Source: Paulownia fortunei
Lineage: Eukaryota > Streptophyta > Magnoliopsida > Lamiales > Paulowniaceae
Assembly: GCA_019321725.1 (NCBI GenBank)
Contig: CM033109.1
Coordinates: 25,307,548-25,371,547, forward strand
DNA length: 64,000 nucleotides
Direction of reading: 5' to 3'
Below the pieces are notes generated by a model, which saw nothing but the letters and a program-made list of their open reading frames with translations, made no database searches and had not been told where the DNA came from. Shown piece after piece: positions 37,440 through 50,000 of this stretch; within the stretch, counting starts at the first letter, position 1; every line of letters begins with the position of its first letter. The translations under genes were made by a program, and so were the position numbers.

Positions 37440-40400
37440 GTGTTTATTAGAAGAAAATAAAAGGTAGGTGAGAGATTTTAAAAATCGGGCGGAGTATGGC
37501 GTAAGAATTTGTATAACTACAAACCTATGCATTAAAACAGAAGGATCTTGAAGGTTAAAGAACCCATCAAAGAATTTTTGGTCAGTTTGAACTGTATGGC
37601 CAAAACAAAAAATGTAAATAACACACCTCAGAAAGTGGACGCTTTCATGATTTGAATAAAGACAGCGGCCATACAATTTTTACCACCAGAAAAAAAAAAT
37701 CATCATCCATTCAAATAAAAGAGGAGAAAGTCAAAACTCAGAAATTATAAAGGGTGTATTTTGTTTACCAGGGAAACAAATTTTGAAGGCCGGAAAGAAG
37801 AAAGATTCTCTTCTTCTTTGATTTGTTCTCTCAGCTTCTGGAAAGGAGCTGACAATTCACTGACAAAGCCAACCAGTTGCAATTGTTTTCTTAAAAATAA
37901 AAAGTTAAAAAATTGTCTTGAAAGCATTAAATTCTTTAAAAAAAAAAAAATTGAAAAAAGAAAAAGAAAAAGAAAACATTAATGAGGGTTAAAAAAAACC
38001 CCGGAACTCTCCCACACAGTCTTCAACTAACCTCAGACCGCCTTTTACCTATCTATCATCCCATCCTCCAATCCCAATTCTTCTCACTTTCCCTGTCCGC
38101 CTGTTGTTCCCTTTTTCCTTTTCTGAATTTCCCCCACAAAAATATGACCAAGAGAAATAGTGTGGGAAATGGTGTTGTGCTTAGCTGGCAACTTGTTATT
38201 TATCCTTACTTACCTTCGGCTTTGTGATAGGTCATCATCATATCATATTCATAGGGAAAATGAGGGAATGACCCACCAATCCAGATGCCATGCTATGCTC
38301 CCATGAGAAATGAGAAATGAGAAATCAGTGGTTCTCTGTGTTTGCGATTCTGAGTTTATTTTGCCCAAAATCAATCTTATTACTATAAAATTGTGTTTTA
38401 CGGTTTGTTTCTGAATGGGTTAGGTTGGGACGTTTTTATTTGTCACTATTAAGTTTTTAATTTTCAATTTTCAAATTTGATTGTCAATTATTTTACACCA
38501 TAAATTTATGTGAACAATACTTTTTATCTCATGTATATAGATTATATTCTTTTTATTCGTTTTATGTAAGTACTAGTAAGCATTAAAATTTAATATCGAT
38601 TAGAATATTATTCATCTCAATTTATACTTAAATCTTATTTATATTTAGTATTGTTTTTATATGCTTGAATTTGCTAATAAATATCTAATCTAACCAAATT
38701 ATACCATAGCAATATTTATTAATATTTTTATATTTTAGATACGCATAATCTCCTATCTTTAATTTTGCAAAATTATGATTTGTTTTCACATGTTTAGAGC
38801 CAGTTTTTCAGACATTGCATGTTATAGATAATACAGTATAGGTATTTACTGATAGTAAAATAAATTTATAATATGAATATGATAACAATCAATAAAAAAT
38901 TAGAAACAAAATATAAGAATAAGTTTCTTTTTGCATAACTTTAGTTTATCAATAATTAAGTATGATTGATTCAAGTATTTTGCTTCCAAAATGATGGTAT
39001 TTTTTATAAATTTTAAATATAAATTAGAATAACAATCACAATTATCAAGTTCAATATCCAATAATAATTTATACAATTAATTCAAATCTTGTCGCCAATA
39101 TAATACTTAAATATATGCTGGTATAGTGAGAAACTTTTCAAAAAAAATAACGTCACATTTTTAAGTTAATAATTTAAATCATGCCTGATCACGATTTCTT
39201 AAATCCAAATTTGCCAGGGTTTGGGTTAAGTCGACTGACTGAGCCAGTTTTGCGGTTTTGTTATACACTCTTAGTTCTGTAATTTTAATAGAGAAAATAA
39301 AAATAAAAAATGAAATTGGTAATAGTACAACTTTTTATGGTTTTTACATTGTGTATGAAGGTTGCATGTAATCTCACAATAAATTCTCTTAGTTTTTACC
39401 TTGGTACTTCTAATTCTTTAAGACTTAGAAGGCAAAAATTCTTCATTAATGCTATACCTCTTTCTTTACTTACATTTTTCTTCTTTCACATTTTCATTTT
39501 TGTTTATCTTTTACTAGTATCTAGATCTCTTCCCCTTTAAAGGATCAAGAACTTCCATATGATTTGAATAAGAAGATTGGCCAACCAATATAACCTACTT
39601 GAATAGATTTTTTTTTCTTTCTACAAAAAGACCATCCGGATCCCAAAGTTGCTGCCTGCAATTCGAATCCGAACAGAGGATGGATTTTTTTTTTTTTTAA
39701 ATTTAGAGAAATTAACAGAATTGCGACTGCCCCAACACTTTTTATTAGTTCATAGAATAGAGAAAAAAGAAACAATTCAATTAATCAAGATATACAATGA
39801 GACTCATGTCTGTTTTTCATGCAAAAAAATAAAATTGTCAATTTCATCATTTCGAATCGAAAAGAAGAGTAACAATAGCAAAATGCAGCAAAAAAAAAGA
39901 AAAAAAATCCATGAACCCTTAATATGATCATTTCATGATTATCGAGAATTTGAGAATTTACAGGGTATGGAATCGTAGTTAGCTATTATTTATCAGTCAT
40001 GCTTTTTTTTTCCCTAACAAGACACATAATATTGCAACTATTTTGTTACATACGTGCAATTATTACGAATATGAATCACTAATATACACAATTACCTGAA
40101 AAATTGAACCGCACGCTGGAAAAATCTAACTTGTTTAGATTCCTGTCATTATAAAATGCTAGAACATTATCCACTGAGATGTCTAAATTAGATTCAAAAC
40201 AGACAAAACAAATAAGTCGCGACTTAAACTAGAAATTGCAAAAGATGTTCAGTTCAAGTGAAGCTAATTCTTTAAAAATTAGGGAGCTATCATCCCACTG
40301 TTCGTGAATTCCTTATTCCTCAACGTAGCAAACTGCATGTCCAGTAACAAGGAAAGAAAGTGATCAAATCATCAAATGTAACTTCGCTAATGAATTTTTA

Positions 40401-40640
40401 CTAATTGGGTCCTTCTTTAAACTCCCTTCAAGAGGTCATTACAATGCCTATACGTAGTTTTGTTGCAAAATCTTCTAAGCGTAATAAATATTAAGGATAG
40501 GCATGAAATCCAGTTTAACTCCCCCATTGGTTAAATCAGGCATGAAAATAGATGAACCCAAGTTACTGGTTACTGGTTACTAGTAAAAATTTCAGAACTC
40601 GTAGAAAACTTGAAAGCTGACGACTGAAAACTCAAGTCCT
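37440..40640. other. AT-rich intergenic spacer
   Basis: About 3.2 kb with no supported gene. It contains an A-rich run at about 37937-37975. The stretch 39305-39990 has several mid-sized open frames in different frames, with an odd local phrasing (KDQELPYDLNKKIGQP, KKETIQLIKIYNE) broken by stops; it may be old decayed coding or organelle DNA, but I cannot assign it. Confidence 0.4.
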
Positions 40641-41021
40641 GAGAATCGAATTCCCGTTCATATTTTGGTTTCGGCACAACCCCACAAGATACAGCGCACT
40701 GTCATCTCCATAGAACACACTCATTCTGCGCCTAATGCGATGCAGGAGAGTAAAAATTTGAGGGAACACACTGACAAAAGTGGTCCTTTCTCAGAATACT
40801 GCCTTGCTATTGCCTCGAAACCATCACATTATCACATGAATATCTACACAAAAGGAAGATTTCTGGATCTTTCTCTGCCTATTTTAGCCACTAAAAGAAT
40901 ACATAAGTGATAACTGTACAGATTCTTGCTTTGCCACCTATAAGAACCATGCCTCATCGAGTTAAAAAATAATCCTTCAAAAACAAAAATTGTGGGCAGT
41001 GGGCACCATTGATAATCCAGT

Positions 41022-44000
41022 TCAAACCATCTGGAACTTTCTCACGGCATTCTCATCCTGAAATGAGATTTCATTGATCAGTGATGAAGAACGTTGCACT
41101 GAAGTTCATTTTAGCTTTTTGCATGAAACAAATTTTAAACCAACAATTAAGAATCTCAAACAACTTTAAATTCATCTGCCTGCACTATCAGTATCAAGAC
41201 TCGGTAAGAATTTTCTTATTAAAGTATTAGCTCAGAAAATCTAAAAATAATCGAACCAATGACATCCATATCTGAAACCAAATGTCTTCAAATCTTCATG
41301 AATTGCTTCTATTCAAGTACAGTGGCTGGTAGTCCCCCAAGCAGGGTGATCCTAGAACATAAAGGTCTTCTCATTTTTCTTTGTGGAACATGAAATGAAC
41401 AAATTTGTTGTTCATATTGATGTTAAATGTGCATCTTAGAATTCAGATAAGGTATTTCAGTTTAAATCCTACTAGAAGAAGTGTTCACAATATCCTGCCA
41501 ATTAAATCTACTTACTGGAGCATATTGAGATAAGTGCCAAAAAACTTACATCTTTAGCATGAAAAGTTCTGCCCATGGATGGATTCAGATTAGAAGTTTC
41601 AGCAGCAGAGACAGAGTTAACTACAGAAATGCCGTGATTTTGACCACCCTGACATCAGAAAGAAGGCCACCATGCAAACATCAGGGTCATCTCTAGTAAG
41701 TGAAAATAAAGGAACTATATTTCATCAGATTCAGAAATCAAATCACTAAAAAGAAGATACAAAATTTCTACAACGCGAAGGCCTTCAAACATTGCTATTT
41801 GATTAAAGGCTGATTAAGCACTCTATCAGGGCTCATATAGTTATCAATTTCACATTACGTGTGTGAATTCATCCAAGCAAATCTCATGCTAGGTTGCATC
41901 TTCTTCCAAATTTAATTAAGCAAAACATACACCTGTTCCTACTCATGGCTCTTGAACTCATCTGGCAGCAGTCATGGGGATGGGCAGTTATAACTAACGA
42001 AGTAAAAAATGGCACTTTAACCACGGAGTGCACAAAAATTCAAGTTTGCTTTTTATATATTCTGCTACCCAGCCATCTTCCCTGACTCCATCACCACCTG
42101 CCACCATCGTACAACTGAAACAGACCATCACCATTTGGTAACTGCCATCATCATTTACTAACAAAAAGCCTATAAGATAAACATGGTTCATAATTGTACT
42201 TCGATGTTAGTCATATAATTACAAATTAAACCAATCTTAGGCAGAAGTTATGTTTGAACGATATTTACTTCTCATGACTGCAACTTCCAGCCCCAGTTGT
42301 CCACCGGGAGTTATTGGAGATACGTAGATCGTTTTACTTGTCAAAAGTAGGTGGAGATGAGTGACGGAATTGCTGAATGGAGCTGTGGTGGCTGATGACA
42401 TGTAGTTTTTCCTTTTTTTTTTCTTTTGTCAGGGACTGGAAGAGCAGGGGGAGGGGAGGGGAGGTGTGTAAAGGGCACAAAGGTCACTTCGAGGGCAACA
42501 CGTGGAAATGAAATTTGTAACACTTGATCACTTCATATCCCTTTTATTCATGTGATAAACCACTAACCAAAATTTAGTTGTTCACATCTCATCCACAACC
42601 AAATGTAATCAGAAGCAACATTACATAAACTGACTGTAGCAACAATGAAATGCCAAGGTGAGTATGTGGTAAAATGAAAAGAAATAGCAAGAGATATGAA
42701 TATTTCAGACAATTAAATTGCACTTATCCAAGAAAAATTGTGGCAAAATCATCGAAGTGGTCTTGTATTGTTCAACAAGTAAAGAATATTTTTTTGAAAA
42801 AATATAAAAATAGATTAAGAGACCAAACTAAAATCAAGTTGAGTAGGGTTCCCAAACGGATTTGAGCCTTGTGATTCATCTATAACAATGTCCCTTGAAG
42901 CACAAAGTAAAAGAAAAAGATCCACGAGGCTGACTCAAAACAAAATGTTATGTTGTGTTATTGCTTGATAGTGGTGCAATTTAGGAACTTTTCAACTTAA
43001 TATAGGAGTATCTCTTTTGTCTTCCCTCTTGTGCCACCCAAAACTTCTCTCCACATCTCTACCCACCATCTTTCTTCGACAGTCCCACCATTCAAATCTA
43101 GACCATACTAGGGCAACTAATTGCATGGCTCCACAATGCGACCTTCTATTCCACTTTCATGACTTACAATTTTACAATAATACACTCCAAACAATTGCAC
43201 CTTCACAATCTTAGACTTGGTCTGGTTCAAAATCAATTTAAGGCCAAATGCACTTTACCCCCTCAAGTTTTTGCACTAAAGCACAGAAAATCCCAAAAAG
43301 AGAGCATGCCCCCAAGAAAGTTAAATTGTGTAGCACTCTGCCCCAAAACCCCACCATTCTGGCCAATTTGCCACTGGAATCTCAATTCTGGCCAATTTAT
43401 CACGAGCAATTTATAAGGGTAGATATGTCATTTTATATTCTACCTGCCAATTTCTCCACCTATGACTCATCAGGAGGGCCCCATGAAAACAGAAAGTAAC
43501 ATGGTCATGTCAATCTCATTAGGTCAACCGGATGGCGGCAGGAAAATTCTAAATTTTAAATTTTCAGATTTGAAACGTTTGGTTTTCTTCTCCAAACAAT
43601 ATACACAAGTATAAAAATATTTATATAACTTCCACAAACAATATATACGCAAGTATACTCCTTTGCCACCATAGTACAACTGGGACGGACTATCAACACT
43701 TGCTAACTGCCATCATCATTTACTAACAGAAAGCCTATAAGATAAACGTGGCAAATAATTACACCAAGTAAACCAAATTAATGACAAATTATATTTGTGT
43801 GACCATTTACTTCTCATTACTGCCAACTTATAGGCCCAGCCATCCATTTATAGTTACTGGATATAAATAGATCGTTTATACTTGTCAAAAGTAGGTGGAA
43901 ATGAGTGGCAGAATAGCTGGAATGGAGATTTTGGTGGCTGATGAAGTGTCGTTCTCTTTTTTGTCGAGGACTGGAGGACCAGGGGGAGGAGAGTTGTGTA

Positions 44001-47000
44001 AAGGACATGGTCACTTGGAGGGCAACACTGAAATTTGTAACAATTAATCACTTCATATCCCCTTTTTATCATGTGATAAACCACAATTATTAAAAGAGCA
44101 AAATGCACTTCACCCCCACAAACACTCGAGCTTTTGCACTAAACCCGACTGAAATCCAAAAAAAGAGACTGTTCCCTGGAAAATTAAATTATAGAGCACA
44201 TTACCCTAAATCCCAGTATTCCGGTCATATTGCCAACGAAAATCCCAACGCGTGTCAGTCACGAGCAATTTATAAGGGTAGAGATGTCGTTTGTATTTGG
44301 TAAAATGCACTTTATCCCCTAAAAAATTCAAGTTATTGCACTAAACCACCACAAATTCCAAAAAAGAGACCATGACTCCTAGGAAGTTAAACTGCGTGGC
44401 ACTTTGCCCCAAAACCCAATTTTCCAACCAAATTGCCACTGGAATCCTAACACATGCCTATCACGTGCAATTTATAAGAGTAGAGATGTCATTTTATATT
44501 CTACCCACCCAATTTCTCCACCTGATACTCATTAGGAGGGCCCTATGAAAATAGATAATCAAGGCTATGTATGGTTTTGGTTCGGTTTTAGTTCCAGCAG
44601 TTTTAATTAAATCCTCCAAAATACATTTTCATCTCTCACCAAAATATTATAAAAATATCCTAATCATTATTACAAACATAAATATATGTATATCTTTATA
44701 CATTTTCAAATCATATCAATAAAGAATATATATATTTATATCATCTAATCATTATACCTCACAATCCCTATATATTTTCACACAGTAAATCTTCCCAATT
44801 GTTTTTCACGAAAATATTGGAACTAAAATTGAACTAATCCCAAACAGAGCCTACATGATCTTTTCAATTTTATTAGGTCGATCAGGTAAAAATACAAAAT
44901 TTTGAATTTCCAAGTATATACATGATACAATAGACTAAACTTTTCTTCTTGTTCATAAAAGTATATTTCTTCTTTCCAGAGTAAGTTAGGTTAAGTTCTT
45001 GATCTAACATCTCTAAGGAGTGTAACTTTAGAGATTAGAGAAATTGTGGGCTTCGTATCTAGGAGGTGGCTTTCTTGAGAACCATTTACATCATAGTAGG
45101 ATAAATCTATACTTCAAAAATAGCATCTTTAAGGCGCCAAGATACAAAGCCCTCATGATTAGTTTCACATAGATAAATTGGTCGGGTAGAATACAAATGG
45201 CATTTCTACCCTTATAAATTGCTTGTGACAGGCGCGTGTTGGGATTTCGGTGGCAATTTGGCCACACAAATAGGTTTTTGGGGCAAAGTACCACACAATT
45301 TAACTTTTTAGGGGAATACTATCTTTTTTAGATTTCGGGGTGGTTTAGTGCAAAAACTTGAATTTTTTAGGGGATGAAGTGCATTTTTCCTAAATAAAAT
45401 AACATTTTACCCTTATAAATTGCTTGTGATAGACACATGTTGGGTTTTGCGTTGCGATTTTATCGGAATATTGGGATTTGGGGCAAACTGCTATATAAAT
45501 TATCTAGCGGCATGGTCTCTTTTTTGGATTTCAAGAGGGTTTAGTGCACAAACTTGAATCCATGAGAGGGTGAAGTGCATTTTGCCCTTCAATTTATAAG
45601 TATATGTACATAATGCAAATAATCATCCTCTTATTGTATAGTGATGGTAATTTGCGGGCTCCAATTATAGAAATAGTTCAATTGGACCTTTGAATAAGAG
45701 CTTTAATAATAGTGTTTGAGATTTAGAAGTTTGGGCATGTGGATTGAGGAAAAACAAATGAGATGGGAAGGAAGCAAGATGGAATGGGAAGTAGAGGAGC
45801 TTTGGAGTGTGAAGCAGTCGGAATGGCAGGTGAATAAAGGAGAAATAGACTTCTGTTGTGGTGTGTGCGTGTGAGAGAGAGATGTGATGGGGGGGAGGGG
45901 GGAGGGTAGGGAGTAAGTCCAATACCTCGACACTATGACTCCCCAGAGTAAATGGCTGATTTAAAAACATTTAGATTAACATCAAATACAACCATTATTC
46001 ATAGTAAGCTTTGCACCACCTAACTTTACTACTTCATTAACACCTCTGGCATAATGTTGGCTTGGAGCAACTTTCCCAAGATCAGTACTTCCTCAAAGCA
46101 TTGAGGAAGTCAGTGCTTCAAAATAGAAATACTACTCCAGATATTTTCTGAGTTGACAGAGAACTGAATTCTTGTTAGCCTCATCACTACAGAATTATAA
46201 ATTGATGGCTACCACATTAATTACATGTCCAACTGCTAAGAAATACTCACATGACCCCTCTGTCACCTCCTCAAACACACCTACTGCTATGGCTGCCCCC
46301 TAACACTCACCAACCCATTCCACTGTATCTGCTGCTTTCAGATCATCCTTCCTTTTTCCACTATGACACTGTTCTATGTCTTAGAACCTTCATTGCTCCC
46401 ATCACACTCTGCAGATTATACACATTATATTGCACGAAATACAACATGCGGAAAGTTTCCACACACAAATTATTGATCCTTGATCGAGTTACTACTGAGC
46501 TCCATCAGTGATACAGGAGTGCAACAAAGAAGCTTCAGATTACCTTGTTGCAAAAATCACTGTCTCAAGTCTCAGACACAATAATGAAGACGTGCACCAA
46601 CACTTTAAATTTCCCAAAAAACTGACTTGGTGATCAAAGTCAAAATAAGTTGTGACAGAGTTCACTTCAAGCCGCGTTTTTATAAATTATTCCTTGTGAT
46701 TCTCCAATTTGAGCTAAATCAGGAAATAGTTGCATTGTTTGGATGCATCACCACCATTGTAAATTTTCCCTGAGTAATTGCACCTTGTTGTAATAACTCT
46801 TAACTATGGCTGGGTTTTACCACAGACAGTGGTGTTGCATCGATGCAAGTGATATTACTAATATTTAGAGCTTGACCTTGGTAATTAATAACAATTTTGG
46901 ATTTTTTGTTACTTATGTGACAACAGAATAGACAACTTTCTCAGGACCAACCAACTATATGATTATGGCCAACCAACTCTAGTTTTCTCAAATTAAACAG

Positions 47001-50000
47001 GTTTATAGCTTCTACTAACACTTCACTATTACTTCAAGCCCTCAGGTTTTCAAGCCCTACAGGATTGAAGAACAAGCAAGTTTAGGTAATGTTTTCTAAC
47101 TTTCTGTGTGTTGGTTGTGTGAGGCATGTGTTCTCATGGGAAAGAGAGGGCGTGAGTTTAGAAATGGTTAAGATAGAGTGACAGGACCATACCCCATATA
47201 AAAAGGCATCATCCCTGCCATCTTCAAAAAGAGAGGAATAATATGCAGGATCATATATTGAGCCTCCAACAACATCATCAGAACCCGAGGGACGTCTAAC
47301 TATAGGAGTTGCAGGACTGAGAAAACTATTTCTCAAATCAACGTCTGTATCTCGAGGAACTGAGTTGTCTATGTAAGAAGCACCCAGTCTGTACATCTGT
47401 ATCCATAATAATGAAGATGATAACCTCACTGAAAACCCAATGATTTGCATGGCGAGCGTGAGCTTCACAGAAAAACTAACAAAGGTTCCATATATCTCAG
47501 ATGGAATATGCCTGCACGCACGAGATGAAAATTTGTAACAGTTGAAAGACAATCATAATAGACAGTAAGGTAACGGATAACATTACTAAGTAAAGTCATT
47601 CAACTTGTGCAAGTGCAAAAACAGAGGTCCCAAGGCTAATAATCCCTTCCATGAGAAAGGGAAGCATCTCCTAAATTTAGATGGTGAAAAGTAGTACCAT
47701 AAACTGAGTCATTAGAACAATATTGTGACTTTAAATGAAATAATAACTTGCAATTCGCACAAAATGGAAAGAATAATATCATAATAATATCATAACTATA
47801 ATTGAAATAAACACTTGCAAATCACGCTAAATATTTCTCAATCCCCAAACTTTCTACTTTCAACATACAACTGCCAAACCACCACTTCTTCATTAGTAAA
47901 CCAGTTCTGGCATATTCACAGCTACCCAGCTCATCCTCATGGCTAAAAAGTTGCTACTATTACTCCAGAAGTATTATCTAAGAGTTAAGCCTTCACAGTA
48001 TATCATCAGAAAATTACTTGCAACTCCTTTTAAATATTTTGTCAATCCCTAAAATTTCTATATTGTTCAGTCACCAACAGCCAAACCACCAGTACTTTAA
48101 TTAAACCACTTTTCCTCATAAGTCATAACTAAACGGTAACCACAATAACTCCAGAAGTAAACTTTGGAACACCCCAAAGTTATTCACATCCTCAGCTGGA
48201 GATTGGTTTTTAATGAATTTTGATGGTTATGTCCTTCGTCAGAGATTGGATAATTACTTTAATCAGTTCCAAGCTTATTTCTTCATGATGTTTCAAAACA
48301 GATCAGATGTCAAAAGCTGAGGCTTCTCTCAGTTTTGCTTTCATTTCAATCTCATATTCATTTTCAGAGATTTAGTTTCTGAAATGAAAGGAAATGGCCT
48401 TGGTAAGTGTGTGGAAATGTCAATGTGTTTGGTTTACCATATGTGAAAATGACAAGGTGATGGAATTAGTTGATGTCAAAGGTGAAAGGTGAAAGGTTGA
48501 TGTGGTGGTTTGAAAAAAGTAAATATATTTGGTTTAAATATTCTCGAGACATTTTCATGTAAGGTTCTCTGAAAATAGTCTCTGTGTTTTCTGAAAATGG
48601 TCTATGTGTCTTCGCAAAAATGGGGGAAAAGGTTTGAAAACATGGTAGATAATGGTGGTGTGTATTCTCAAAACATTTTCAGAAAATGAGCCAAAACATA
48701 TGTGTTTTGCCCTTTTCAATCTCTGAAAACAAGAAAACGCTTTCAGAGAATGAAACCAAACAAGGCCAAGATAATTTGAGGCTTAAATTGCTGATCACAC
48801 AAACACATTAACAGCAATACTGTTTGGGGAACTTTAGGCTCACCAATTTATCCAAATTTTGGACTTACACATTAGAACAATATCTGAAATCCCCATTCTG
48901 CACGAAATGTTTTTAGTCATCTATTTACCTTAACTATGGTTCTTAGCCATAAAATTAAATCATAAGTTAATTTGTAAGGGTACGACACTAGTTCGTGTAC
49001 TGAAATAAGAAAAAATAAAAAAAGTCTATGTATGATGCATCTCACTAAGAGATATGTCTCAGCACAATGCATATATAAGTTCCCTCACTTAAATATTAGC
49101 CTGAAGCAGACAAAGTGAAAGAAAAAGAGTACAACAAATCAAATCTTGAAATACGTTTTACTTCACTAAGATATTAAAATTAGGTTCACCTAAGAACTTA
49201 CATATTACGACTTTGGTTCCTAGTTGAAATATAACGAGAATCATATTCTATAACTTCCTGGTGATGTCTTCTCCACCAAGGTCTCTTTTGAGTTTGAAAA
49301 CAAACTTAACTTAGGAAAAAGGCAATGCAACAATCAGCCATTTAAGATGCAGCTTGGCCAGTGAAATGACTTAATTACCATCTATAAGATTCAAACCGAG
49401 GGTTGAGATCTACAAAGTCAAGTCTAAATTTGAGACAACAGCTAGGCATAACAGTAATTATGGTAGTTTCTGACAGTCTTGGGCTTCTTTCTCACCTGGG
49501 TTCTTTACATGCTTCGCACACATTCCAGAAATAATTCAAATTGTGACTCAGATTCTACAGCCCATAGGGAGCATTTATCATTAGAGATTCCTACAAGGAT
49601 TGAAACAACTCGCAGGAACATCCTCATCTTGCAAACATAAGTCATGGTTCACCTTGCCAATTCTAACCAGCAATGGCGGAGCCTTAGGTTTACACTTTAA
49701 ACGTGAACTACCAAAGGTGCACAAAACCAACTCATAATTGCCTGTAAAGGAATTTCTGTACAGTAGCCAAAGGGTTTGACAGTCAGTTGAGATGTAATTG
49801 TCAGTATATGTAGCAACATTCTGATAACCAAAAGTGTGTGATCAAACTTATAACACTTTTGCATAAATTCAGTCAGGATCACTGAATTAGTCCTAACAGG
49901 AACCAAAATTAAATTTCTTTAGAAAGATTAATCGTATCCGCTTGCAGAAAATTTCTCTGTAGAAGAAACACCAATGGGAAAGAGAAAAGGCTTTGGAATA

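Noticed and set aside
39649..39927. Short resemblance of KKETIQLIKIYNE to plastid CemA
   Set aside because: Similarity covers about a dozen residues and neither flank continues it; not enough to call a plastid insertion.
45665..45970. 101-codon frame on - with Pro/His/Ser-rich translation
   Set aside because: Low-complexity translation of purine-rich intron sequence within the membrane-protein gene.
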